In this document: positions 54,892 to 63,512 of the stretch, in pieces
Numbering within the stretch: the stretch's first letter is position 1
Layout: every line of letters begins with the position of its first letter
Program-made: the position numbers and the translations under genes
The notes under the pieces: generated by a model
What the model saw: only the letters and a program-made list of their open reading frames with translations
Databases searched by the model: none
Told to the model about the DNA's origin: nothing
Source: Bacteroidales bacterium
Lineage (GTDB): Bacteria; Bacteroidota; Bacteroidia; Bacteroidales; P3
Direction: 5' to 3'
NCBI GenBank assembly: GCA_017480145.1
Contig: JAFVBF010000034.1
Coordinates: 1-64,000 of the forward strand
DNA length: 64,000 nt

Positions 54892-55110
54892 TGCAAATCA
54901 GACATCAAGTCTATCGAGATACCAAGCGAAAAAATTGGTAAAATCCCTAATAATTAAGCAGAAAACGCTCCGACTCCATTCCCATTCACACTTGTCAAGC
55001 CACATTTTAAGTATAACCAAAAATAATTGCAATACAGCGACCGAAGAGATGGTTTTATAGCGTCCTTGACATGAATTAGAAATTCCAAACACAATAGATT
55101 TTGTATTATT

Positions 55111-55696
55111 GCTATCCACTAAAAATCAAAATGGCATTAAATACCCATCCGCAATACCAATAAACAGGTGTTGCGGATTTTCTTTTTGAAAAGCAAGCCC
55201 ACTAATCTTCTGCCTCTCATCAGATTATATAGGCTATCCGCCAAAAATGAACGGATAACAGAATGATTGGTGACTCATGAGGTGGTTGTAAAGCGTTTGA
55301 ATAACAGGATTGAGGGGGGGGGAAGCTGCCCCAATATATAGCCTCTTCAGGGCACCAGAAACGGCTGTCCGCTAAAAATCGGATAGAACAAAGCGCAAGG
55401 GGCTTACTTTTGAGTTGATAGACCTGTAACCGCATAAAACCAAACCAGTCAGTAGAACATTGCAGCAACAAGTATCAATAAAACAGCTAATACCCCACGA
55501 TGGTTTTGCCACTTAAAAGTGCTCCACAAAAAACGATATCATAGCCATAACCACATGATATACAAGAAGTTTCATAAACCTTTTTCTAATGGCGGCCATT
55601 AGAAACACAAGAGGCATTAACATCTAATGACCGATTTGGGATAAAATCTACAATTGATAACTGTTTCATGCGACCTAAAAAGTTTTATCGGACAGC
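55111..55696. repeat. Repeat family with GCTGTCCGMTAAAA ends, candidate MITE or IS remnant
   Basis: Four related elements occur in a gene-free stretch: GCTATCCACTAAAAATC (55111-55127), GCTATCCGCCAAAAATG (55233-55249), GCTGTCCGCTAAAAATC (55364-55380) and, inverted, GCTGTCCGATAAAA (complement of 55683-55696). The last two would be terminal inverted repeats of a 333-base element. It holds a near-perfect palindrome, TTTCTAATGGC-G-GCCATTAGAAA (55583-55605). No transposase frame and no clear target duplication are seen. This covers most of the 54892-55748 gap, where no gene is supported. Confidence 0.5.
55147..55187 (+). terminator. Terminator-like hairpin
   Basis: ATCCGCAATACC pairs with GGTGTTGCGGAT with one mismatch around an 8-base loop, followed by TTTCTTTTT. 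It lies 256 bases beyond the SIMPL gene stop and could end that transcript. Confidence 0.7.
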
Positions 55697-55748
55697 AATA
55701 ATTTTGTATCATCCTCTAAACGAAGATAAAGACAAAACCAAATAAAAA

Positions 55749-55790
55749 CAACGAGGGGTTGACAAAAATTGTTTTGTCAACCCCTCGTTG
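55749..55790 (-). terminator. Terminator of DUF177-rpmF
   Basis: CAACGAGGGGTTGACAAAA pairs exactly with the arm at 55772-55790 around a 4-base loop. On the minus strand it is followed by TGTTTTTATT. It closes the rpmF transcript, so fabH, often next in other bacteria, is not part of it. Confidence 0.85.
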
Positions 55791-55809
55791 CTAAAGGTTG
55801 TACCCCAAA

Positions 55810-55995
55810 CTATGCCTCGGTATTTTTCTCGATAGCAAGTTTACCTCTGTAATAGCCGCATTCAGGGCATACATGGTGGTACATTACAGGCTGGCCGCAA
55901 TTGCTGCATGTGGACAACTGGGCTGCCGTCAAACTGTCGTGCGTTCTTCTCTTGGCCGTTCTGGTCTGTGAGAATCTGTGTTTTGGATGTGGCAT
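55810..55995 (-). CDS. rpmF: 50S ribosomal protein L32
   Basis: 61 residues, starting MPHPKHRFSQTRTAKRRTHD. The zinc-ribbon cysteines are in CSNCGQ and CPECGYYRGK, the four-Cys form. It is a large-subunit protein. It is 77 bases after the DUF177 gene and is followed by a strong terminator. Confidence 0.97.
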   Translation of the reverse strand: MPHPKHRFSQTRTAKRRTHDSLTAAQLSTCSNCGQPVMYHHVCPECGYYRGKLAIEKNTEA

Positions 55996-56072
55996 AACTA
56001 ATTATTTTATTTATTATTATTTTCTTTTGTTTTCATAGCGATTTGCACGCTGCATTGACTATACTCTTCACA

Positions 56073-56609
56073 TCAATCGGTCAAATCAAGAAGCTTTGCC
56101 CATCGGGGATCCACTGGCTGGTCTGCCTCTGCACCCATATCCTCATGTACGGTTTGCAATAGTTTCAGCATCTCAGGGTCACATGTAGATTTCCCATTGG
56201 CATCATCAGGATGGACATGACGCATCGGAACTGCAATGACAATAAACTCATACATCCACTGCCCAAGGTCAATCTCATTCTCTTTTTCAGACAACACGAC
56301 AACGTCTTCATCTTCGCTTTCGACTGGCTCCTCACTAATCTGAACCGTAAGTAAGTGCTCGCCACTCACAGGGACTTCCAATTCACCCAAACAACGATCA
56401 CACTGCGTGAGCACCCTGCCATTAAAAGACATTTTAAAGAGCATGAGACGTTCTTTACGCTCTAATGAGACATAAAAAACGACTTCCCCACCCTGTAAAT
56501 CTTCATTTTCAAACCTCTCAAAGAACTCTTTGCCCAGCCGAAATTCAAAATCATATACACCTGATTTTAAACCACTAAACCGAACAATTGTATTCGTTTG
56601 AAACATCAT
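56073..56609 (-). CDS. DUF177/YceD family protein
   Basis: 178 residues from ATG 56609 (MMFQTNTIVRFSGLKSGVYD); the longer frame to 56702 begins upstream of the promoter. The LTQCDRCLGELEVPVSG segment with its CxxC and the late DPRWAKLLDL are DUF177 signatures. The family is linked to 23S rRNA levels and ribosome assembly and normally precedes rpmF, as here. The four-Cys zinc site is only partly present (one CxxC). Confidence 0.9.
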   Translation of the reverse strand: MMFQTNTIVRFSGLKSGVYDFEFRLGKEFFERFENEDLQGGEVVFYVSLERKERLMLFKMSFNGRVLTQCDRCLGELEVPVSGEHLLTVQISEEPVESEDEDVVVLSEKENEIDLGQWMYEFIVIAVPMRHVHPDDANGKSTCDPEMLKLLQTVHEDMGAEADQPVDPRWAKLLDLTD

Positions 56610-56631
56610 ACGCACACTCGCTATGAGTTTG

Positions 56632-56639
56632 CAAAGATA
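56632..56639 (-). promoter_or_regulatory. Promoter of DUF177-rpmF
   Basis: The minus strand reads TATCTTTG then CAAACTC, an exact TAnnTTTG. The implied start near 56625 leaves about 16 bases before ATG 56609. Confidence 0.75.
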
Positions 56640-56775
56640 CAACTTTTTTGATACAATTTGGGAAATTAAATATTTATGACACTCAGCATAAGAGATGAGC
56701 ATCCATCATTTATTTGCACACACCAGAAGCGACAGTGCATTCCAAACAGTATATGCCAGGCATAAAAGCAGACAA

Positions 56776-57270
56776 TTACAGCAGCTGCTTCGCTATGGCA
56801 GCACAAGCCCGAGCATCGTCCAAGGCATTATGATGATGCATCATGATGTAGCCACAATATGCGGCTACAGTGTGCAACTGCATATTCTCCACCTGGCCTT
56901 TCAACATCTTGCAGGAGGCATTATAGGTACATAAAAACTTATAATCGGGATAAACCATCTGATAGCAAGCAAAGACTTTTTTGAGGCAGTCTTCGTCAAA
57001 CACTTTGTTATGCGCCACTAAAGGCAATCCTTCTATCAACGGGCTAACCTGTGCCCATACCTCGGGGAATCGAGGTGCCGATTGGGTGTCACGCTTGTGC
57101 AACCCATGCACCCGACTATTATAATAACCATAAAAGTTTGGCGTTGGATGAATAAGGCTGTAAAACGAGCACTGCTCCTCTCCACCACGTACAACCACAA
57201 TACCAACCGCACAAACACTAGTATGGTTGTCATTGGCCGTCTCAAAATCTATGGCAGCAAAGTCTGTCAT
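56776..57270 (-). CDS. DnaQ-like 3'-5' exonuclease (DEDDh)
   Basis: 164 residues. FAAIDFETANDNHTSVCAVGIV is Exo I (Asp and Glu), LVAHNKVFDEDCLKKV is Exo II, and MHHHNALDDARACAAIAKQLL is Exo III with the His-x4-Asp. The short form is a stand-alone exonuclease rather than a DNA polymerase subunit. It starts 24 bases after the AIR-synthase-like gene, apparently in one transcript. Confidence 0.9.
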   Translation of the reverse strand: MTDFAAIDFETANDNHTSVCAVGIVVVRGGEEQCSFYSLIHPTPNFYGYYNSRVHGLHKRDTQSAPRFPEVWAQVSPLIEGLPLVAHNKVFDEDCLKKVFACYQMVYPDYKFLCTYNASCKMLKGQVENMQLHTVAAYCGYIMMHHHNALDDARACAAIAKQLL

Positions 57271-57294
57271 ACAAAAGTCTACTGCATCAATACA

Positions 57295-58122
57295 TCATTT
57301 TTCCGCACAATGGGAGAGTGGATTGACATACAAGGCAATGTCGCCAAAATCCATGCCATCCACCAGCACCCGACCTTTGGTGGCGCGGCCTAAGAAGCAG
57401 CAGTTCACACCCGCCTCATCAAGTTTTTGCAGAAAAACATCATCCTGAGACTCGGACAATGAGACCACAAAACGGCCTGGTTCCTCTCCAAAAAGGAACG
57501 CATCAAGACGTACCTCTCGGCACGTCAAAATATCAAAGCCACATATCCTGCCTGTAGCATTGCCACACAAAAGGGCCAAAGTACCAAACAGGCCTCCCGT
57601 CCCTACCGAAATCATACTATGCACCAGTTCTTTTGACACCAATGCGTCAAGAATCATACTCAGATAAGCCTGCTGCTCATCGTCATCACCCATTTCCACA
57701 GGCAATTCTGCAATATGAAGACATTGACGAGCATAATCGGAGCCAAGAATCTCAGAACTCACATGGCCTACCATATACAACAAGTCTCCCTGAGTCATGA
57801 AATAGGAGCCATTCGAGACACTTCTCTCCGACAGCTTTTTTGCTATTTCAATACACTCTCGCACCCGAGGTTCTTTGATATCCTTGTGAGCCTGATTCAC
57901 ACCGTCATAAAGATAATCATTGTACACATCACTATGCCGCTGTCCGCGCAACCAACCCAACAGGCTCTGTTGCCGCCCGTTAGCATCCCACATAGCAAGC
58001 AAAGTACTTAATTCATCCACATTCGGCCTTCGACCCACGATATTCGTCACCGCTTCCACCACGTTATGGTCTATCCCCATAGCAGCAAGAACATCGTCAG
58101 TAATAATGGACTCATCAGTCAT
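57295..58122 (-). CDS. AIR-synthase-related protein (PurM/PurL C-domain-like)
   Basis: 275 residues from ATG 58122 (MTDESIITDDV). The second half resembles the C-terminal domain of AIR synthase/FGAM synthase: HSMISVGTGGLFGTLALLCG, GFDILTCREVRLDAFLFGEEPGRFVVSLSESQ and NCCFLGRATKGRVLVDG. The first half (GRRPNVDELSTLLAMWDANGRQQ) is distinct. No ATP-binding N-terminal domain of PurM is evident. Activity is unknown; it is not the full purine enzyme. The promoter's predicted start falls at the ATG itself, so the mRNA may be leaderless, or ATG 58080 is used. Confidence 0.8.
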   Translation of the reverse strand: MTDESIITDDVLAAMGIDHNVVEAVTNIVGRRPNVDELSTLLAMWDANGRQQSLLGWLRGQRHSDVYNDYLYDGVNQAHKDIKEPRVRECIEIAKKLSERSVSNGSYFMTQGDLLYMVGHVSSEILGSDYARQCLHIAELPVEMGDDDEQQAYLSMILDALVSKELVHSMISVGTGGLFGTLALLCGNATGRICGFDILTCREVRLDAFLFGEEPGRFVVSLSESQDDVFLQKLDEAGVNCCFLGRATKGRVLVDGMDFGDIALYVNPLSHCAEK

Positions 58123-58130
58123 AGCAACTG

Positions 58131-58138
58131 CAAAGGTA
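58131..58138 (-). promoter_or_regulatory. Promoter for the AIR-synthase-like gene
   Basis: The minus strand reads TACCTTTG then CAGTTGCT and the ATG, a strong TAnnTTTG match. The start of transcription falls within a few bases of the ATG at 58122. Confidence 0.75.
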
Positions 58139-58186
58139 CACAAAAACAGCGAAGGAAATAAATTTGTATAGTCACCTCCTTTTATG

Positions 58187-58194
58187 TATCTTTG
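58187..58194 (+). promoter_or_regulatory. Promoter for the LysE-type gene
   Basis: TATCTTTG then TATG matches TAnnTTTG. Transcription from about 58201 supports ATG 58214 as the start rather than the upstream ATG at 58184. Confidence 0.7.
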
Positions 58195-58213
58195 TATGTT
58201 TTTTACACACCAC

Positions 58214-58990
58214 ATGGAATTACTACTTGGCATACTCTGCGGCATCGCCCTGTCCCTATTTTTCAGCTTTGGTCCAGCTTTCTTCTCTCTCATTCAGACC
58301 AGCATCCAGTATGGCTATCGCCGCGCATTATTCTTCCCTCTCGGAGTTTTTGCCAGTGACGCCGTCGTTGTCTTTCTGATTCTCACAGTATTGAAAGATG
58401 CGGACATGTTCCAGGTGATGCACAACCCTTATGTGGCCAGCATCGGTGGTGCCGTGATGATTGCAATGGGAATCCTCACCTTCCGAAAAACAGTGAGACC
58501 CGTTGTACACAAAGAACCTCAGATTAAATTCCGAACCAATAAGTCGAAACCCAAAACCATTTTCTTTAACGGATTTCTCATCAATTTTCTCAATCCGCTC
58601 ATCTGGGTTTACTGGCTATCGGTCATAGCCTTAATTTCCGGAGAGATGAACATCAAAACCACCCAAATGTACATCTTCTTTGCCGGCCTATTGGGAACAA
58701 CTCTTGGATTAGACATCTTGAAGTGCAAAGCAGCATCATTGTTACAACGTGTTATCACCGCTAAAGTGCTGAACATTTTTAACAAAATTACTGGCTGCAT
58801 TTTTTTCATCTTCGCTGGCTACCTGATTATCTCCATGCTAACATTCCAACTGAATCCAGCAGCACGTGAACGGCAGTTGGAAAACGAACAAAACCAGCAA
58901 TCCGTAAAAATCATCAAGAACATCAATCAAGGGCTTCACAATAATCCCCTGCTCAAAGACACCAACTCGCAGCCTGCTCCAGAGAGGTAA
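58214..58990 (+). CDS. LysE family amino-acid exporter
   Basis: 258 residues from ATG 58214 (MELLLGILCGIALSLFFSFG). About six membrane segments with the LysE pattern are seen: GPAFFSLIQTSIQYGYRRAL, GVFASDAVVVFLI, FFNGFLINFLNPLIWVYW and FAGLLGTTLGLDILKC. It exports amino acids or related metabolites. The tail is polar and rich in Gln and Asn (ENEQNQQSVKII). It shares a divergent promoter region with the AIR-synthase-like gene. Its substrate is unknown. Confidence 0.92.
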   Translation: MELLLGILCGIALSLFFSFGPAFFSLIQTSIQYGYRRALFFPLGVFASDAVVVFLILTVLKDADMFQVMHNPYVASIGGAVMIAMGILTFRKTVRPVVHKEPQIKFRTNKSKPKTIFFNGFLINFLNPLIWVYWLSVIALISGEMNIKTTQMYIFFAGLLGTTLGLDILKCKAASLLQRVITAKVLNIFNKITGCIFFIFAGYLIISMLTFQLNPAARERQLENEQNQQSVKIIKNINQGLHNNPLLKDTNSQPAPER

Positions 58991-59114
58991 ACGTCCAGAA
59001 ATTAATATAGGACATGACCGACCTACTTGCCCATAACACTCACAGATACGAGGGACGTACTGTTTGTAATTGGATGCAGAATTATAGAATTAATAAAACA
59101 TAAAGGTTCAAGAC

Positions 59115-62100
59115 ATGAAAAAGGCGTTACTCTTTGCCATCATCTTGGCGGCTCTGACATGCAGCATGACGCAGGCGGAGAACTTCAATTTTTATGCCAC
59201 AGCTCCAACAGGGCAAAGATTATATTACAAAATAACAAGTCGAAATACGGTTTGTGTAACCTATCCCAACAGCCTACAAACACCCTATGAAGGATATACC
59301 GCACCCACTGGAAGTCTGGCAATACCCTCTACCATAAGATATAACGAAACCACATACACCGTTGTATCCATCGGAGAATATGCTTTCTACGGATGCTCGG
59401 AATTATCTTCCGTAATCATTCCCAGTACCATTTCCATCATTGAAGAACGGGCCTTTTACAATAATAACAACCTCACATCCATCTCCATTCCTCTCTCTGT
59501 GGCTACCATTGGCGATTTTGTTTTTGGAGGATGCCGTAGCCTGACAACCGTTGACATCCCAAACACCATCCAGAAGATTGGAGAAGGTGTCTTCTACGGA
59601 TGCTATAGTCTCAAAAACATTTCTGTTCCCTCCACAATAGTTTCCCTGCCCAACTATTTGTTTTATGACTGCAACAAACTGTTGCACATCACCCTGCCAG
59701 AGTCATTAACGCAAATAGGGCAATATGCATTCGGAGGGTGCGGAAGTCTGGAACGAATAGTACTGCCCGAAACACTCAACGCCATTGGAGAAGGTGCATT
59801 TTATGCATGCAGCTCACTGGACTCCATTTTTATTCCAGAATCCACAACAAACATCGGAGACTACGCCTTCCTCGACTGCCCACAACTATCGCTTATCACC
59901 CTATATGCAGATGTAGCACCAAACATTGGAGCAAATACATTTAGCCTCCAGAGCAAACTCTCCGTCCCATGTGGAAGCAAATCCACCTACACTGCCACTC
60001 CTTTTTGGGGAACATACGATGCCAACATAGAGGACAGATGTACTCAGGGAGGTAACTCCCTACGCTATGATTTTGCCCTGCTCACAGACTCAAGACATCT
60101 ACTGTACTATACAATTACCGGCGAGAATCAGGTTGCTGTTGTTGCAGGAGCACTCACTATTGACCACGACCCAGGGATGCCCGCCTACCCAAACCGTCAC
60201 CACTGCGTAATACCAGCCTCTGTGACCTATAATGGGACCAACTATACTGTCACGGCGATTGCTGGCCGAGCATTTTTTCAAAACGACTGGATACAGGCAG
60301 TCACCATTGCTGAATCCGTCAGTGCCATTGGAGATTCTGCCTTTGCCGACATACGAGAAGGCTATCACGGGGTGGATACCATCACCTTTAAAAGTGCCAT
60401 ACCTCCATCATTAGGCCGTGGAGCATTTGCTGGCGAAAATCCCGAAAGCATATGGGTTCCCTGTGAAAGCAAAATCAATTATCTTTTAGAATCCGCCTGG
60501 GATTCATGGGCAGCCCTAATCCACGAGCATTGCACAGACCTGCCATCATGGTCACTCGAATCTGGTGATGAAGGCTGGACTCATGATAGCTACTGGGCTC
60601 GCGATACAGGCGAAAGAGGTTTCCAGCATATAGGTTTCACTCATTCCATCTTTGCCCCTCAAGTTGGCGAATATGCGTTTTTCTGTTCCAATACGCAACC
60701 AAATAACACTCAAGATTCATTCATAACCTCGTTGTCCTATCTCTACTCTCCAGCCGTACAAATCGACTACAACCCCCAAATAACCCCAATCACGATTTCC
60801 TTTTATGCCTTTGTAGCAGGCATCGAGCAAGGAGAAAAAATGGAGTATAACCAGCTATCATTAGAATATGCGACCTCATCCGAAGGACCTTGGAATGAAA
60901 TATGGCATGGAGGAGGGCATTCCGGATACAATAATTGGTCTCAATATTCCATCACATTCTCCAACCACATCACCGCCCCAGGAAAATACTTTTTCCGCTT
61001 TGTTAATAATGGCAAAGGTTACTGTTCTGGCATAGACGAATTCACCGTCAGCAAAGGGATTCCAACTCGCCATAACGTTTCTATAACCCTACATGCAGAG
61101 AATGATGGGACTAACGTCCTACGGGGCATAACAACCGGTAGTGGGCAATACCAGACAGGGAGTACGGCTATAATTGCTGCCGCGGCTTTCAAGGGATACC
61201 GATTCAGTCACTGGAGTGATGGAGATAGCAACGAACAGAGGTCTATCACCATCACCTCTGACACCGTGATTTTTGCCCATTTCACCTATAACAGCTATGA
61301 CACAACCATCTATAGCTACGACACCCTCTATCTCGACACCATTTTTGCCGAAATAATCTATGACACAACCGAGATTTATGATACAATACGCTATGATACA
61401 ACTGTTGTTGAAACCGTATACGACACAATAGGGATACCTCTTTATGACACCACGATTGTCATTGACACCATGTACTATGACACGACCATAGTTCAACTAT
61501 TCTATGACACAGTTCAAATACAGGATACCATCACCACTTACACCATAAAAGATACTTTAATAGTACACACTGACTATGATACAACTATTATTTTCTACGA
61601 CTCCATAGTCACACAAACCGTCTATGACACCTTATATCATACAATTTACAACATCAAGGACACCATATTAACACAGTATCATTATGATACGATGACCATT
61701 TATGACACCGTAATACGCTTTCATGATACGGTAATAACAGAAACTCAAACGGTATATGACACCGCTATTATCTATCATACAACCTATTATGTTAGAGACA
61801 GCGTAGTAACTCAGATTGTTTATGACACCATAGACATCGAAAAGGTCATATATGATACCCTACAAGTAGAGCCACTCCACGACACCATCTATATTAATGA
61901 TACCATGCAGATTGTCATCCATGATACCATCTGCCCTGAACTCCAAAGCATCGGTACCGTTATTGGCGGCACATCCGTCAAGATTTCCATAGAAGGTCGC
62001 CAGATTATTCTTGATGAATGCCATGGATCCGCCATTGCCCTATACGATGCCTCAGGGCGCTTGCTGGAGACACGTCCCGAAGCCTACGGCAGCATCCAAA

Positions 62101-62177
62101 TGACGGTCCCGTCCGCTGGTGTCTATCTGATACGTGTTGCTGGACAACCCGCCCAAAAGGTAGTCATATTACGATAG
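59115..62177 (+). CDS. BspA-like leucine-rich surface protein with YDT-repeat stalk and T9SS sorting domain
   Basis: 1020 residues. A signal peptide (residues 1-21, MKKALLFAIILAALTCSMTQA) is followed by BspA-type leucine-rich repeats in two blocks, about 70-300 and 340-460 (SVIIPSTISIIEERAFYNN, SVSAIGDSAFADI). A beta-rich jelly-roll-like region runs 475-645 and an InlB-type repeat 650-725 (GYRFSHWSDGDSNEQRS). Residues about 726-940 form a stalk of Tyr-Asp-Thr units (YDTTIYSYDTLYLDT and so on). The end (IALYDASGRLLETRPEAYGS, then GVYLIRVAGQPAQKV) is a type IX secretion sorting domain. It is exported to the surface, presumably an adhesin. No sharp promoter is seen. Confidence 0.9.
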   Translation: MKKALLFAIILAALTCSMTQAENFNFYATAPTGQRLYYKITSRNTVCVTYPNSLQTPYEGYTAPTGSLAIPSTIRYNETTYTVVSIGEYAFYGCSELSSVIIPSTISIIEERAFYNNNNLTSISIPLSVATIGDFVFGGCRSLTTVDIPNTIQKIGEGVFYGCYSLKNISVPSTIVSLPNYLFYDCNKLLHITLPESLTQIGQYAFGGCGSLERIVLPETLNAIGEGAFYACSSLDSIFIPESTTNIGDYAFLDCPQLSLITLYADVAPNIGANTFSLQSKLSVPCGSKSTYTATPFWGTYDANIEDRCTQGGNSLRYDFALLTDSRHLLYYTITGENQVAVVAGALTIDHDPGMPAYPNRHHCVIPASVTYNGTNYTVTAIAGRAFFQNDWIQAVTIAESVSAIGDSAFADIREGYHGVDTITFKSAIPPSLGRGAFAGENPESIWVPCESKINYLLESAWDSWAALIHEHCTDLPSWSLESGDEGWTHDSYWARDTGERGFQHIGFTHSIFAPQVGEYAFFCSNTQPNNTQDSFITSLSYLYSPAVQIDYNPQITPITISFYAFVAGIEQGEKMEYNQLSLEYATSSEGPWNEIWHGGGHSGYNNWSQYSITFSNHITAPGKYFFRFVNNGKGYCSGIDEFTVSKGIPTRHNVSITLHAENDGTNVLRGITTGSGQYQTGSTAIIAAAAFKGYRFSHWSDGDSNEQRSITITSDTVIFAHFTYNSYDTTIYSYDTLYLDTIFAEIIYDTTEIYDTIRYDTTVVETVYDTIGIPLYDTTIVIDTMYYDTTIVQLFYDTVQIQDTITTYTIKDTLIVHTDYDTTIIFYDSIVTQTVYDTLYHTIYNIKDTILTQYHYDTMTIYDTVIRFHDTVITETQTVYDTAIIYHTTYYVRDSVVTQIVYDTIDIEKVIYDTLQVEPLHDTIYINDTMQIVIHDTICPELQSIGTVIGGTSVKISIEGRQIILDECHGSAIALYDASGRLLETRPEAYGSIQMTVPSAGVYLIRVAGQPAQKVVILR
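61291..61935 (+). repeat. Degenerate YDT-coding repeat tract
   Basis: About 215 codons coding for roughly 16 Tyr-Asp-Thr units plus some ten further x-Asp-Thr or x-Asp-Ser units, spaced irregularly (about 4 to 12 residues). At DNA level TATGACAC and TATGATAC recur. The copies are not identical tandem units, so this is a protein-level repeat and not a slippage-prone satellite. Confidence 0.85.
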
Positions 62178-62230
62178 CATACCCCCAATAAAGACATAGA
62201 CTAACAACTATTTTTTGAAAATCTATAAAG

Positions 62231-62266
62231 AGAAAGAGGATGGCACAACCGTGACATCCTCTTTCT
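62231..62266. terminator. Bidirectional terminator between the BspA-like gene and rplS
   Basis: AGAAAGAGGATG pairs exactly with CATCCTCTTTCT around a 12-base loop. It lies 54 bases after the BspA-like stop and just beyond the rplS stop on the other strand. Confidence 0.75.
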
Positions 62267-62298
62267 TTCCAAATAAATCTCCAACGGAAAGGGTAGGA

Positions 62299-62655
62299 CT
62301 ATTGTCTTCTTCTCTCTTTGATACGGGCTTTCTTACCGGTGAGATTGCGCAGATAGAAGATGCGAGCACGACGTACCGCACCCAGCTTGTTGACATCGAT
62401 CTGCTCAATGAACGGGCTGGCAATTGGGAAAATACGTTCCACACCAACACCATTGGCAATCTTGCGGACAGTAAAGGTCTCGGTCGCTCCGCTTCCGCTG
62501 CGTTGTAGGACAACGCCCTGAAAGTTCTGGATACGCTCTTTATTTCCTTCACGGATTTTATAGTGGACAGTGATGGTATCTCCAGCCTTGAACTTGGGGA
62601 ACTCTTTGCGCTCAACCAAATTCTCTACGTATTGCATTAATTCATTCTTTCCCAT
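62299..62655 (-). CDS. rplS: 50S ribosomal protein L19
   Basis: 118 residues. [41 protein letters not shown] and [21 protein letters not shown] are the L19 signature. It lies at the interface between the two ribosomal subunits. It follows rplT in the same direction after a 102-base gap, so it may be read from the infC-rpmI-rplT promoter or from its own. No clear promoter match is seen in the gap. Confidence 0.98.
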   Translation of the reverse strand: MGKNELMQYVENLVERKEFPKFKAGDTITVHYKIREGNKERIQNFQGVVLQRSGSGATETFTVRKIANGVGVERIFPIASPFIEQIDVNKLGAVRRARIFYLRNLTGKKARIKERRRQ

Positions 62656-62757
62656 GACTATTGAGTTTTATAGGTTTTAATGTTTTCGGCCAGCAGAGGT
62701 TTTCGTCACCTAATGGATACTACCCAAAGTGTAAAAAACGTGCTAATCTGCATTGAT

Positions 62758-63102
62758 TTATTTTACCATCTTGACAACAGCGGTGAAGGCCTCCGGGTTG
62801 TTCATGGCGAGGTCAGCAAGGACCTTGCGGTTCAACTCGATGTTGTTTTTGTGCAACTGACCCATGAAAACAGAATAGGAGATGCCATTGATGCGGCAAC
62901 CGGCATTGATACGGTTAATCCACAATGCGCGGAACTCTCTCTTCTTGTTTTTTCTGTCGCGATAAGCGTAAGTCTGACCCTTTTCCCACTTGTTTTTAGC
63001 GACTGTCCAAACGTTTTTACCTCTGCCCCAATAACCTTTGGTGCGATTGAGGATTTTTTTTCTGCGTGCTCTTGAAGCAACGGCGTTTACTGATCTTGGC
63101 AT
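62758..63102 (-). CDS. rplT: 50S ribosomal protein L20
   Basis: 114 residues, [32 protein letters not shown] at the start, then [21 protein letters not shown], the L20 pattern. It is an early assembly protein and, in several bacteria, the repressor of its own operon. It follows rpmI by 115 bases. Confidence 0.98.
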   Translation of the reverse strand: MPRSVNAVASRARRKKILNRTKGYWGRGKNVWTVAKNKWEKGQTYAYRDRKNKKREFRALWINRINAGCRINGISYSVFMGQLHKNNIELNRKVLADLAMNNPEAFTAVVKMVK

Positions 63103-63217
63103 AATAATGAATTTTTTTTCGTTTCAGCGTTCCTTGCGGACTCTTTGGTGCTGTAAACAATGGTTAATTACTCCGAGGGGCAGTATGGATTCACCCATTG
63201 TCCCCACTTTTTTACTT

Positions 63218-63412
63218 TTAAGCTAAAAGCATTTTTTTGACACGCTTCTCGTCATCGCGGCTCACCAAAGCAGTGTGGTCGAGATTACGCTTCTGCGTGG
63301 TCTCTTTCTTCGTCAGAATATGGCTATGGAAAGCATGCTTTCTCTTGATTTTGCCAGTGCCGGTGAAAGCGAAACGCTTCTTGGCAGCGGCTTTGGTTTT
63401 CATTTTTGGCAT
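63218..63412 (-). CDS. rpmI: 50S ribosomal protein L35
   Basis: 64 residues. [31 protein letters not shown] is the L35 signature. It lies between infC and rplT, the usual order in bacteria. Confidence 0.97.
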   Translation of the reverse strand: MPKMKTKAAAKKRFAFTGTGKIKRKHAFHSHILTKKETTQKRNLDHTALVSRDDEKRVKKMLLA

Positions 63413-63512
63413 TACTTTACTGTTTTTTAAGTTAGACGATATGTTGAGATTTACTTGGTCTCCGTAATATAGACAGACTTAGAGTCACATCCTATCAGAA
63501 ATTCGGAAATGA

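Noticed and set aside
54898..55119. 73-residue minus-strand frame in the gap before rpmF
   Set aside because: No family match. It overlaps the end of the SIMPL transcript region and the first repeat copy, so it is probably chance.
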